Source: JBCCXZ01 sp965228005 (GTDB lineage Bacteria > Planctomycetota > Planctomycetia > Pirellulales > Lacipirellulaceae). From it: a DNA stretch of 64,000 nt. The notes beneath the pieces are model-generated. The model did not search any database and had not been told where the DNA came from. It worked only from the letters and a program-made list of their open reading frames with translations. Made by a program: the position numbers and the translations under genes. Position 1 is the stretch's first letter; each line of letters begins with the position of its first letter. Positions 28,806 to 37,526 of the stretch are shown here, in pieces. The stretch is from positions 1,488,001 to 1,552,000 of the forward strand of contig CBDDGV010000001.1 in NCBI GenBank assembly GCA_965228005.1. The letters are read 5' to 3'.

Positions 28806-30329
28806 ATGTACAAGCTGCTCCTCTGCTGGCGTTACCTCCGCACGCGCTACATCGCGCTGGTCTGCATCGTGAGCGTCACGCTCGGCGTGGCGACGATGAT
28901 CGTCGTCAACAGCGTGATGGCCGGGTTCTCGCACGAGATGCAAAACCGCCTGAACGGCATGCTGGGCGACATCGTGCTGCGCAGTCGGTCCATGGACGGC
29001 GTGGCCGACCCGCTCGCTCACATGAAGAAGCTCAAGGAGGTCGCCGGAGCCGACGTGGTTGGCATGTCGCCCACCGTGCACGTGCCGGCGCTGATGTACC
29101 TGCAAGTGGGCGACCAGTCGCTCACGCGGCAGGTCACCCTGGTAGGTATCGATGAGGCGACCTACGCCTCGGTCAGCAAGTTCGGCGGGTACCTGCAGCA
29201 CCCCAAGAACCGGGAGCAACTCGAGTTCAACGTCCGCGACGGCGGCTACGACGTCTACGATCACCAGACGCCCGTCGCCGAGCAGCAGCACCCCCGCAAC
29301 GCGATGAAGACCGCCGGTTGGCCCTACCGCCGCTACAAGGCCCGGCTGAAGGCCCAGAAGGAACGCATCGCCCAGCACGCCGCGGCGCTGGAGGCTTCGG
29401 CCAACCCCTTCCAGGGCATCCCGTCCGCCGAGGAAGAGCAGGCGCAAGGCAAGGACTTCGACCCCGCGGTCGAGCAGCACACGGGCATCGTGCTCGGCAT
29501 CGGCGTGTGCGGCTACCGAACCTCCGACGGCAAAGACCACTTCATCGCGCTGCCGGGCGACGACGTGCGGGTGAGCTTCCCCAAGGCGACGCTCCCGCCC
29601 GAGGCGATCAGCGAGTTCTACACCGTGGTCGACATCTACGAGAGCAAGATGAGCGAGTACGACACGCAGTTCGTGTTCGTGCCGATCACCGCCTTGCAGC
29701 AGAGCCGCGGGATGGTCGACCCCGAGACGGGCATCGGCAAGTTTACCGCGATCCAGGTGAAGCTCCGCGAGGGCGCCGACCCGAACGCGGTCCGCGACAA
29801 GCTCGCTAGTGCGTTCCCCTCGCAGCTCTACTCGGTCACCACCTGGCGCGACGAGCAGGGCCCGCTGCTGGCGGCCGTGCAGATGGAGACCGCGGTGCTG
29901 AACGTGCTGCTGTTCCTGATCATCGCCGTGGCCGGCTTCGGCATCCTGGCGATTTTCTTCATGATCGTCGTTGAGAAGACCCGCGACATCGGCATCCTCA
30001 AGTCGCTCGGCGCCTCGTGGCAGGGCGTGATGGGCATCTTCCTCTCCTACGGGCTCTGCCTAGGGGTCGTCGGCGCCGGCGTCGGCACGATCCTGGGGCT
30101 GGCATTCGTCTGGAACATCAACGAGATCGCCGACGCATTGGGGCGCCTCACCGGCACGCCGGTGTTCGACCCGTCGGTGTACTACTTCTACAAAATCCCG
30201 ACGATCATCGAACCGTTCACCGTTACCTGGATCACCGCCGGCGCTGTGCTGATCGCGGTCGCAGCAAGCGTGCTGCCGGCCTGGCGGGCGGCGCGCCTGC
30301 ACCCAGTGCGTGCGCTGCGTTTTGAGTAG
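28806..30329 (+). CDS. LolC/LolE-family ABC permease (FtsX-like)
   Basis: Permease of a lipoprotein-release or MacB-like ABC system (507 aa). Membrane helix 1 at about 17-42 is followed by a long periplasmic region of about 310 residues. Helices 2-4 near 358-382, 400-430 and 475-495 make up the FtsX domain (VVEKTRDIGILKSLGASWQG is the family coupling motif). The periplasmic part has a charged, helical insertion near 155-215 (rich in Gln, Lys and Glu) that is longer than in E. coli LolC. The ATPase gene follows 52 bases downstream. AAGGACGGG lies before the ATG. Confidence 0.85.
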   Translation: MYKLLLCWRYLRTRYIALVCIVSVTLGVATMIVVNSVMAGFSHEMQNRLNGMLGDIVLRSRSMDGVADPLAHMKKLKEVAGADVVGMSPTVHVPALMYLQVGDQSLTRQVTLVGIDEATYASVSKFGGYLQHPKNREQLEFNVRDGGYDVYDHQTPVAEQQHPRNAMKTAGWPYRRYKARLKAQKERIAQHAAALEASANPFQGIPSAEEEQAQGKDFDPAVEQHTGIVLGIGVCGYRTSDGKDHFIALPGDDVRVSFPKATLPPEAISEFYTVVDIYESKMSEYDTQFVFVPITALQQSRGMVDPETGIGKFTAIQVKLREGADPNAVRDKLASAFPSQLYSVTTWRDEQGPLLAAVQMETAVLNVLLFLIIAVAGFGILAIFFMIVVEKTRDIGILKSLGASWQGVMGIFLSYGLCLGVVGAGVGTILGLAFVWNINEIADALGRLTGTPVFDPSVYYFYKIPTIIEPFTVTWITAGAVLIAVAASVLPAWRAARLHPVRALRFE

Positions 30330-30381
30330 TCGCTGTCGTCGCACACGAGAACATCGTTCCCAACACAACCAAGGCCTCGCC

Positions 30382-31161
30382 ATGAGCCAAGCCGCCCTGC
30401 AAACCGCCTCGCCCCTCAGCCCGACCCCGTCGACCGGCCCCCGCCTGGCGGCGCTGGGCGACACCCAACCGGTCGTGCTCCAAGCCGTCGACTTGTTCAA
30501 GAGCTACCGCCGCGGCGCCGTCGGCACCCCGGTGCTGCAGGGCATCGACCTCTCGGTCCGCAAGGGCGAGTTCCTCTCGATCGTCGGCCCCAGCGGATGC
30601 GGCAAGAGCACGCTGCTGCACCTGCTCGGCACGCTCGACGCGCCCGAGGCGGGCGAGGTGCACTTCGACGGGCACCGCATCGACAACCTGCCCACCAGCA
30701 GCCGCGACCTGCTCCGCAACCGCTACTTCGGCATGATCTTCCAGTTCTACCACCTGCTGCCGGAGCTCTCGGTCCTGGAGAACGTGCTCGCCCCCGCGCT
30801 CATCTGCGACGGCACGCTGAAGTACCTCCGCACCCGCCGCGCCCACCGGCGGCGGGCGACCGAGTTGCTGGAGTTGGTGGGGCTCACCCACCGGCTCAAG
30901 CACAAGCCGCGGGAGCTCTCCGGCGGAGAGATGCAGCGGGCGGCAATCGCCCGCTCGCTGCTGATGGAGCCCTCGCTCCTGCTGGCGGACGAGCCCACCG
31001 GCAACCTCGACCGCGAGGCCGGCGAGCAGGTGATGGCCATGCTCGCCGAGTTGAAGGCCCGCGAGAACCTCACTATAGTCATGGTCACGCACGACCCCTG
31101 GATCGCCGAGCAGGCCGACCGCGTGGTGCGGCTGGAGGCCGGGCGGATCAAGACGGGCTGA
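30382..31161 (+). CDS. LolD-like ABC transporter ATPase
   Basis: 259-residue ATPase partner of the upstream permease. Walker A GPSGCGKST near 75, Q-loop FQFYHLLPELSVLENV, signature LSGGEMQRAAIARSLL and Walker B LLLADEPTGNLD, followed by VMVTHDPW. The E-x-V-Q-like family feature NLDREAGEQVM is present. The start ATG at 30382 is preferred to the upstream frame, which overlaps the permease stop. About 30 non-conserved residues precede the domain. With the FtsX-type permease it forms a two-gene LolCD/MacB-type exporter; substrate not determinable. Confidence 0.92.
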   Translation: MSQAALQTASPLSPTPSTGPRLAALGDTQPVVLQAVDLFKSYRRGAVGTPVLQGIDLSVRKGEFLSIVGPSGCGKSTLLHLLGTLDAPEAGEVHFDGHRIDNLPTSSRDLLRNRYFGMIFQFYHLLPELSVLENVLAPALICDGTLKYLRTRRAHRRRATELLELVGLTHRLKHKPRELSGGEMQRAAIARSLLMEPSLLLADEPTGNLDREAGEQVMAMLAELKARENLTIVMVTHDPWIAEQADRVVRLEAGRIKTG

Positions 31162-31436
31162 GCGATCGGCCGACTGGTCCTCGGGAGGGCCGGTGAACGG
31201 GCACGCTCCTCGACGGCTCTCTTGCCGAACCCGCCCCCTGCCAAATCCACGCTCCGCCGACCGCGACCCGTACCGAACCCGCTCGCGCCGTGAAGGGTCA
31301 TCTGTGGCAACCACACCACGGAAACCCACGGAGCGTGCCCCCGATGGAAGCCAGCAGCCCAACCGCAGCGGCCCCCGCGTCCTACGAAGACGCCAGCCGC
31401 GGCCCCGAACCTGAAAGCCCTGAACACGAGACCCGC

Positions 31437-32294
31437 ATGAGCCGACAGGTTTACATCAACGGCAACCTGGTGCCGCAAGAGCAGGCCGTCGTGAGCGTGT
31501 TCGACCACGGGCTGCTCTACGGCGACGGCGTGTTCGAGGGCCTGCGGAGCTACGGCGGCAAGGTGTTCCGTCTGCGAGAGCACGTACGCCGGCTGTACGA
31601 GTCGGGCCGGGCCATCTGCCTTGAGATCCCGATGGACGAGCAGGCGATGTGCAGCGCGATCGAAAACACGGTCGCCGCGAACAACATCGAGGACGGCTAC
31701 ATCCGGGCGATCGTCACCCGCGGCGCCGGCGGACTGGGCCTCGACCCCAACAAGTGCAGCAACCCGCAGATCATCATCATCGCCGACACGATCGAGCTCT
31801 ACCCGGAGAAGCTCTACCAGGACGGCCTGCACATCATCACGGCGAGCACGATCCGCAACCACCCGGCGGCGATCAACTCGCGGATCAAGTCGCTGAACTA
31901 CCTGAACAACATCCTCGCCAAGATCGAGGGCCTGCAAGCGGGCTGCATCGAGGCCCTCATGCTCAACCACAAGGGCGAGGTCGCTGAGTGCACGGGCGAC
32001 AATATCTTCCTGGTCCGCGACGGCGTGCTGATGACCCCGCCGCTGGACGCGGGCATCCTCGCGGGCATCACGCGCGACGCGGTGATCGAACTCGCCGAAG
32101 AATCGGGCATCGAAGTATCGCAGGCGCCGCTCACCCGGCACGACGTCTACGTCGCCCAGGAGTGCTTCCTCACGGGCACCGCCGCGGAAGTGATCCCCGT
32201 GGTGAAGGTCGACGAGCGGCCCATCGGCGACGGCAAGCCGGGCAAGATGACGCTCGAGCTGCGGGAGCGCTTCTACAAGCTGGCCCGCTCCTAG
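31437..32294 (+). CDS. ilvE: Branched-chain amino acid aminotransferase, class IV PLP enzyme
   Basis: Transfers the amino group between 2-oxoglutarate/Glu and Val, Leu or Ile (285 aa). The family landmarks are DHGLLYGDGVFEGLRSYGG near 24-42, INSRIKSLNYLNNILAK with the PLP lysine, EALMLNHKGEVAECTGDNIF, and the C-terminal FLTGTAAEVIPV. The start MSRQVYINGN (31437) matches the family N terminus; the frame is open for 49 more codons without similarity. The 275 bases between the ABC ATPase and this start hold no gene. It could also be read as a D-amino-acid transaminase-like member of the same fold; the EGLRSYGG motif favours IlvE. Confidence 0.92.
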   Translation: MSRQVYINGNLVPQEQAVVSVFDHGLLYGDGVFEGLRSYGGKVFRLREHVRRLYESGRAICLEIPMDEQAMCSAIENTVAANNIEDGYIRAIVTRGAGGLGLDPNKCSNPQIIIIADTIELYPEKLYQDGLHIITASTIRNHPAAINSRIKSLNYLNNILAKIEGLQAGCIEALMLNHKGEVAECTGDNIFLVRDGVLMTPPLDAGILAGITRDAVIELAEESGIEVSQAPLTRHDVYVAQECFLTGTAAEVIPVVKVDERPIGDGKPGKMTLELRERFYKLARS

Positions 32295-32310
32295 GCAGCC
32301 TAGCCTGGAA

Positions 32311-32382
32311 GTGGGTGGCACTGGCGTCTCGCCAGTGCTGAGTTGCCTACGGAAAGCACTGGCAAGATGCCAGTGCCACCCA
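32311..32382. repeat. Palindromic double-hairpin intergenic repeat
   Basis: Outer arms GGGTGGCACTGGC (32313-32325) and GCCAGTGCCACCC (32369-32381) are 13-bp perfect complements. Inside, each arm also folds on its own (CACTGGC-GTCTC-GCCAGTG and CACTGGC-AAGAT-GCCAGTG), so the unit can switch between one long stem and two hairpins. It lies between the convergent ilvE and the gene at 32439 and could serve both as terminator. I recall this sequence type as an interspersed repeat in planctomycetes. Confidence 0.8.
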
Positions 32383-32391
32383 GGTTTCGTA

Positions 32392-32415
32392 GCCGCCGAC
32401 CTACGCGTCGGCGGC
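32392..32415. repeat. 24-bp palindromic repeat GCCGCCGAC-N6-GTCGGCGGC, copy 1
   Basis: A 9-bp inverted repeat around CTACGC. An identical 24-bp copy stands at 37462-37485, also between genes. It follows directly on the double-hairpin repeat. Confidence 0.85.
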
Positions 32416-32438
32416 GCGGCGATAAGAACGGCCCGCCC

Positions 32439-33230
32439 CTACTCTGACTGCCCGCGGACCACGTCCGCCTGCTTCAGGTCGGCCAGGTACGACTGGTTGT
32501 CGACCTTGTCGAAGGTGGCCAGGTGCTGGCGGGCCTCTTCCAGCAGCGTGCGGTCCGGACGCGAGAGGCGCCAGGAAAGCTGGTGCACCGCCCGCACGGC
32601 CTGGGCCTCCGACTGCACCTTCCGGCGGATCTCCACCGGCAGCACGCCGCGTTCTTCCATCGCCGCGTTCAAGGCCAGCCGCGGCCCCGGCGGCAGCGTG
32701 CTGTAGAGCATCGTGTTCAGCCGGCTGTACCAGTCGGCGAACTCACGGTAACGGGCCAGTGCGGTCGGGCCCTCCGCGTCGATCGTCGCCACCCGGTATT
32801 CCCAGAGGTCGCTCTTGAGCGTGAGCACCCGCGTCTTGCTGTCGAACGACTCCTCGAAGTCGGGGTTGCACGCAAACTGCAGCAGCGGGTCGCTCTGCTC
32901 CTCGCTCCACGCGTTGAGCTTCGTGATCAGCCCGTCGATCTTGTCGGTGGTCACCTCGGTCCGCTTGGCCGCCTTGGGGTTCAGCAGGATGAACCGCCCC
33001 GGCCGCTCGCCCACAGGACGGCGGAAAACCGAGATCGTCTCCGGCTCGTCGGCGAAGTGGTAGACCGTGCCCGACTGGAACAGCGTCACCGTGTGCGCCA
33101 ACGCCCGGCTGGAGTCACCAAGGAAGACCTCGGTTTCGATCCGCAGCTCCTGAGCGTCCGCCGCGTGCAGGCCGAGGAGGCAGGAACCAAGAAGTGCGAA
33201 GACCAAGCAAAGCTGAGAGAGACGTGGCAT
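32439..33230 (-). CDS. Secreted conserved protein of unknown function
   Basis: 263 residues. A signal peptide is clear (MPRLSQLCLVFALLGSCLLG, cleavage likely after LHAADA). The mature part is a mixed fold: a beta-rich first half (LRIETEVFLG, GTVYHFADEP, RFILLNP) and a helical second half with YREFADWYSRLNTML and many Arg/Leu. The start at 33230 is chosen because it opens the signal peptide; 17 further codons upstream add nothing. No family is recognised, though the pattern is of the kind conserved across planctomycetes. It stands alone between two convergent or opposite units. Confidence 0.65.
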   Translation of the reverse strand: MPRLSQLCLVFALLGSCLLGLHAADAQELRIETEVFLGDSSRALAHTVTLFQSGTVYHFADEPETISVFRRPVGERPGRFILLNPKAAKRTEVTTDKIDGLITKLNAWSEEQSDPLLQFACNPDFEESFDSKTRVLTLKSDLWEYRVATIDAEGPTALARYREFADWYSRLNTMLYSTLPPGPRLALNAAMEERGVLPVEIRRKVQSEAQAVRAVHQLSWRLSRPDRTLLEEARQHLATFDKVDNQSYLADLKQADVVRGQSE

Positions 33231-33394
33231 CGTGCCTTCCTTCGTGTCGCGGCGCCGTGACCATCGCCGCACGGGCCGCAATGCTTGCGCGCTCCGTCGG
33301 CTGGCAGAGAATAGGCCCCGCCACCTAGGGCGTAAAGCTCGTTCAAGCGGGAAGCGGTGCTAGCACCGGCAACTGCGGCTACTCGCGGCGCCGG

Positions 33395-35137
33395 TCATCC
33401 CTCCCGCCTCCAGTCATCCAGGTGCAGTTCCACCGAGCTGCGGCCCCGGAAGTGGTTGATCACCGGTCGGAAGGCGATCGAGAGCGGCCCGTCCGCACGG
33501 ACCAGGTCCGCCTCCCACTCGGCGGCCCCGAAGGCCACGGCACGCATCTGCACGCCGTGCTGGTCGACCGTCATCGAGAGGTGCCGGCCGCTCGAGCCCA
33601 TCTTGCGGGGCGGGCCGACCAGCTTGACTTCCGAGGTGCAGAGCAGAGGCCGGGAGTTGCCCTGCCCGAACGGGGCGAGGCTCTCGATCTGCTCGACCGT
33701 CTGCCGGGTGAGCATCGCGAGCGAGGCCTCGGCGTCGACATCGAGCTCGGCCTGCAGCTCTTGGCCGTTCATCCGCGTGGCGACCACGCTGTAGAAGCTC
33801 TTTCGGAAGGCGTCGAGGTTGCGGCGGTGGATCCTCAGGCCGGCGGCCGCGGCGTGGCCGCCGTGGCTCTCCAGGTGGTCGCCGCACTCGGCGAGCGCCG
33901 CGTGCAGGTCGAACCCCGGGACGCTGCGCGCCGAGCCGATGCCCGGCTTGGCGCCCAGTGGGTCGTCGGCGATCAGGATCGTGGGCCGGTGGAACCGCTC
34001 GGCCAGCCGCCCCGCGACGATGCCGATCACGCCGGCGTGCCATTCGTGGTCGCACAGCACCAGGGCGGGGTCCTCGGTCGGCTCGAACAACTCCTGGGCC
34101 TGCTTCACGGCGCCGCGGTAGATGCTCCGCTCGACCGACTGCCGCTGGCTATTAAGCTCATCAACATACTTGCTGAGCTGCTCCGAACGCTCGGCGCTGT
34201 CGGTGGTGAGCAGTTCGACCCCGATCTCGGCCTGCCCCAACCGTCCAGCCGCGTTCAACCGCGGGCCGATCGTAAACCCCAGGTCTTCGCCGTCCAGCGA
34301 ACGCTTCTTGTCGAGCCCCGTGAGCTTCATCAGCGCACTGACGCCGGGCGTGGGGTCGCTCCGCAGGGCTTCCAAACCGTAACGAACCAGGATGCGGTTC
34401 TCGTCGACCAGCGGCACCACGTCGGCCACGGTGCCGATCGCCGCCAATCCGACCGCTTGAAGCAGGAAGGCCCGCATCGGCTGGCCGACACGCCGTTCGC
34501 CCGCCGCTTCCTGGCACAACGCCCACGCCAGCTTGAACGCCACCGCGGCGCCGCACAGGCCGTGGAACGGGTAGTCCGTGCCGGGCAGCGCCGGGTGGAC
34601 CAGCACCGCCGCGGGCGGCAGCGTCGGGGCGAACTGGTGGTGGTCGGTTACCACGAGCCGCAAGCCAAGCTCGGCCGCAAGCTCGGCTTCGGCCACGCTG
34701 GCGATGCCGCAGTCGACGGTCACCACCACCGAGGCGCCGCGCTCGGCGAGCGCTCGCAACGCGTCGGCGTTCAGGCCGTAGCCTTCGTCCAACCGGTGCG
34801 GCACGTAGAAATCGGCGTCGGCGCCCAACAACCGCAAGCACCGCAGCAGGATGGCGGTGGCGGTCATGCCGTCGGCGTCGTAGTCGCCGTAGACGGTAAT
34901 CCGCTCGCCGTTGCGGACGGCCTGGTGCAAGAGACGCGCCGCATCCGAGACGCCGGGCAGCTCTGCGGGGTCACGCAGGCCGGTGAGCTTGGGAGAGAGG
35001 AAGCTCCGGGCCACCTCGGGGTCGGCTACGCCGCGGGCCAACAGAAGCTGCGCCACAATCGCCGGCACCCCGGCGTCCCGCCCCAACCGGCTCGCGGCGG
35101 CCGGGTCGCAGCGCATGATTCGCCACTTCTTGGGCAT
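33395..35137 (-). CDS. recJ: Single-stranded-DNA exonuclease RecJ
   Basis: 5'-3' exonuclease of the DHH superfamily acting in recombination and mismatch repair (580 aa). The metal-binding motifs are seen in order: VYGDYDADG at 83-90, TVDCG near 140, DHH at 165-167, and RLNAAGRLG further on. The DHHA1 part has HGGHAAAAGLRI, and an OB-fold domain closes the protein (VKLVGPPRKMGSSGRHLSM). Length and order match standard RecJ. GGGACGGG lies before the ATG. rpmG is about 100 bases upstream on the same strand and may be co-transcribed. Confidence 0.95.
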   Translation of the reverse strand: MPKKWRIMRCDPAAASRLGRDAGVPAIVAQLLLARGVADPEVARSFLSPKLTGLRDPAELPGVSDAARLLHQAVRNGERITVYGDYDADGMTATAILLRCLRLLGADADFYVPHRLDEGYGLNADALRALAERGASVVVTVDCGIASVAEAELAAELGLRLVVTDHHQFAPTLPPAAVLVHPALPGTDYPFHGLCGAAVAFKLAWALCQEAAGERRVGQPMRAFLLQAVGLAAIGTVADVVPLVDENRILVRYGLEALRSDPTPGVSALMKLTGLDKKRSLDGEDLGFTIGPRLNAAGRLGQAEIGVELLTTDSAERSEQLSKYVDELNSQRQSVERSIYRGAVKQAQELFEPTEDPALVLCDHEWHAGVIGIVAGRLAERFHRPTILIADDPLGAKPGIGSARSVPGFDLHAALAECGDHLESHGGHAAAAGLRIHRRNLDAFRKSFYSVVATRMNGQELQAELDVDAEASLAMLTRQTVEQIESLAPFGQGNSRPLLCTSEVKLVGPPRKMGSSGRHLSMTVDQHGVQMRAVAFGAAEWEADLVRADGPLSIAFRPVINHFRGRSSVELHLDDWRREG

Positions 35138-35240
35138 CCCGTCCCTGGAGCTGTGAGCTATGAGCTGTTAGCCGTTAGCGACAAGCTCCGCCGCGGGCTC
35201 TGCAGCTGACCTCTGACCTCTAGCCTCTGACCACCGCCCG

Positions 35241-35417
35241 CTACTTCTTCTTCTCAGCGTGCATCGTGTGCTTGCGGAGCCGCGGGCAGTACTTCTTCAT
35301 CTTCAACTTCTCGCCGCCCAGCTTCCGCCGCACGGTGTAGTTGTAGTCGCCCGTTTCCTCGCAGACGAGGAACACGGTCTCGACCTTTTTCTTGCGCTTG
35401 CCGCCCTTCTTAGCCAT
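35241..35417 (-). CDS. rpmG: 50S ribosomal protein L33
   Basis: A 58-residue protein, MAKKGGKRKKKVETVFLVCE and on, with the L33 core (ETGDYNYTVRRKL, MKKYCPRLRKHTMH). It keeps one Cys near 19 and one near 44 and lacks the paired CxxC, so it is a zinc-free (C-) form. Too short for most gene callers but unmistakable. The region 35138-35240 towards recJ holds only short degenerate CTCTGACC repeats. Confidence 0.95.
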   Translation of the reverse strand: MAKKGGKRKKKVETVFLVCEETGDYNYTVRRKLGGEKLKMKKYCPRLRKHTMHAEKKK

Positions 35418-35615
35418 GCTTCGCTTCCACTTCTATTGGACCAGTTTCTTGAGGCCAGTGTCCCGAGGCCCGTTTCCCGAGGCCAGTGTCCCAAGACTTC
35501 TCCGGGGCGCCCTCTAGGGACCGGTCCCGCCGCTGTTCGGGGAAACCCGGATTGTAGGGCGTGCCGGCAGGCAATTCCAGGGGCCGACCCGGGCAGGCGG
35601 GCGACGCCCGAGCGC

Positions 35616-35621
35616 TATAAT
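35616..35621 (+). promoter_or_regulatory. Candidate -10 box TATAAT
   Basis: A perfect TATAAT in GC-rich surroundings, 91 bases before the TTG start at 35712; the context GCTATAATGTGG resembles GCTAGAATGTGG at 58965. There is no recognisable -35, so the call is weak. Confidence 0.35.
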
Positions 35622-35711
35622 GTGGCCAGCGGCCGCAGAACCGTGGTACAAGCCGGTAATCCCGTTGGCACCTGCACCAGCAGGTCTCCCCAATAAGCGT
35701 AGGCTCGCCCT

Positions 35712-37406
35712 TTGAAAACGCCCCCGGCCGATCGCCCGCCGCTCCCAACGCCCGCCCCGCCGCGGGTCCCGCCGCTGCCCCAAGCGCGGTCGGTCGAGGA
35801 GGCGGAGAGCGACGCGCCGGAAAAGGCGCCGCTCTTAGGGTTGCTGTTCTCGCAGGAGATCGCCGCCTGGTTCACCAGCGCAGCCGCCCACGCCGGCATC
35901 GTCGTCGTCCTCTCGCTGCTGGTGCTCTCCCGCCCCGGGTACGGCCCGTCCGAGCTGCTGTTCGGCTCCGCAGCGCCGGCGGACGAGCAGCTGCTCGACT
36001 TGGAGCTCGGCCCGCCGTTGGAGGGCGCTGAAGAGAGCACGGCCGAAGCCGAAGCGCTCTCCGCGGCCCCCTCGGAGCTGGCGGTCGACTCGTCCGTCGC
36101 CGTCTCGTCGCCGGTGAGCCTGATCTCGCCCTCCGTCTCGGTGGTTGCGCCCCTGGACGCGATCGGCAACGGCGAGCTGGGCGACGCGGCCTTCGAATCG
36201 GCCAGCAGCGGCTTCGAGGGCCGCAGCGTCGACAACCGCCGCGCGTTGGCGCTCGCCGGCGGAGGGACCGCCGAAACCGAGGCCGCCGTCGAGGCCGGCC
36301 TGGCGTGGCTCGCCGCGCACCAGTACCCCGACGGGAGTTGGCGGTTCGACCTCGACCCCTGCCCGAACTGCCTCGGCCAATGCCGACACAGCGGAGTGGG
36401 CCGCACCGACTGCGCCTCGACGGGCCTCGCCCTGCTCTGCTTCCTGGGCGCGGGCTACACGCACGAGGAAGGCCCCTACCAAGACACGGTCCAGGGCGGG
36501 CTCTACTTTCTCACTCAACAAATGCGCCTCACCCGCCGCGGCGGCGACCTCCGCGGACGCAGCGGCGAGCCGCTCTTCCAGGGACGCGACTTTGTCGAGA
36601 AGGACGGCCTGATCGCCATCCTCCGCGACGGCGTGCAGGTCGTCTCCCCGGCGGGCGACATGTACACCCAGGGCATCGCCACCCTGGCGTTGTGCGAGGC
36701 CTACGGCATGACCAAAGACCCCGAACTCGCCGGCCCGGCCCGCAGCGCCGCCGAGTTCGTCATCAACGCCCAGTACCCCAGCGGCGGGTGGCGATACCAA
36801 CCCAAGTGGGAACTCCTCCGCGAAGGCGTGCCGGAGGAGAACCAGTACCTGCAGGGCGACACCACCATCACCGGCTGGCAGGTCACGGCCCTGAAGAGCG
36901 CGCTGTTGGCCGGCATCGATGTGCCCCGCTCGCTCTGGTACCGCGTGGCCGACTTCCTCGACTCGGTGCAGTCCGACGGGGGCGCGGTCTACGCCTACGT
37001 GAGAGCCGACAAGAAGTCGCGGGGCAAACGCACCACCACCGCCATCGGACTGTTCTGCCGGATGATGATAGGCTGGCCGCTGGAACACCGGCCGCTGCAG
37101 AAGGGCCTCGGCCGGCTGGCCGACGAAACGCCCGGCGCCAACCACATGTACTTCAACTACTACGCCAGCCAGGTGCTGCACCACGCCGGCGGCCGCGGCT
37201 GGGAGCGTTGGAACCAGCGGAACCGCACGTACCTCGTCCGCAGCCAGAGCCGCCGCGGCCACGAAAGCGGCAGCTGGTTCTTCGACGAAGAGTGGAGCGA
37301 TTACGGCGGCCGCCTCTACACCACTACGATGGCGATCCTCACGCTCGAGGTGTACTACCGCTACCTGCCGATGTACGGCGAGGCGTTCATCGCCGAGGCG
37401 CCGTAG
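35712..37406 (+). CDS. Membrane-anchored prenyltransferase/squalene-oxidase-repeat protein
   Basis: 564 residues. A Pro-rich N terminus is followed by one membrane helix (about 60-77, AHAGIVVVLSLLVLS) and a long Ser/Glu/Ala-rich linker to about 185. A terpene-cyclase-like alpha/alpha barrel follows, with QW-like repeats (YPDGSWRFDLDPCP, YPSGGWRYQPKW, DGGAVYAYV). The Cys pattern CPNCLGQC near 222 is odd and might bind metal. No DxDD or DXDDTA cyclase motif is seen, so an enzymatic terpene role is not supported. An in-frame TAG nine bases upstream leaves TTG 35712 as the first possible start. Proteins with this layout are common in planctomycetes; function unknown. Confidence 0.8.
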   Translation: MKTPPADRPPLPTPAPPRVPPLPQARSVEEAESDAPEKAPLLGLLFSQEIAAWFTSAAAHAGIVVVLSLLVLSRPGYGPSELLFGSAAPADEQLLDLELGPPLEGAEESTAEAEALSAAPSELAVDSSVAVSSPVSLISPSVSVVAPLDAIGNGELGDAAFESASSGFEGRSVDNRRALALAGGGTAETEAAVEAGLAWLAAHQYPDGSWRFDLDPCPNCLGQCRHSGVGRTDCASTGLALLCFLGAGYTHEEGPYQDTVQGGLYFLTQQMRLTRRGGDLRGRSGEPLFQGRDFVEKDGLIAILRDGVQVVSPAGDMYTQGIATLALCEAYGMTKDPELAGPARSAAEFVINAQYPSGGWRYQPKWELLREGVPEENQYLQGDTTITGWQVTALKSALLAGIDVPRSLWYRVADFLDSVQSDGGAVYAYVRADKKSRGKRTTTAIGLFCRMMIGWPLEHRPLQKGLGRLADETPGANHMYFNYYASQVLHHAGGRGWERWNQRNRTYLVRSQSRRGHESGSWFFDEEWSDYGGRLYTTTMAILTLEVYYRYLPMYGEAFIAEAP

Positions 37407-37461
37407 GGAGGAAGAGAGAGTGGGAGCAGGGAGTGGGGAGCAGCGCGTTGCCCCGTTCCTA

Positions 37462-37485
37462 GCCGCCGACCTACGCGTCGGCGGC
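37462..37485. repeat. 24-bp palindromic repeat, copy 2
   Basis: Identical to 32392-32415, lying 56 bases past the stop of the squalene-oxidase-repeat gene and before the HisA-like gene. Confidence 0.85.
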
Positions 37486-37526
37486 CGCCCCGCAAAGAAG
37501 CTCTGCCACTCGGACGAGTATCACCG

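Noticed and set aside
35418..35520. GAGGCCAGTGTCCC repeated in the gap before the squalene-oxidase-repeat gene
   Set aside because: Short, irregular repeats; no CRISPR-like spacing and no neighbouring cas genes.
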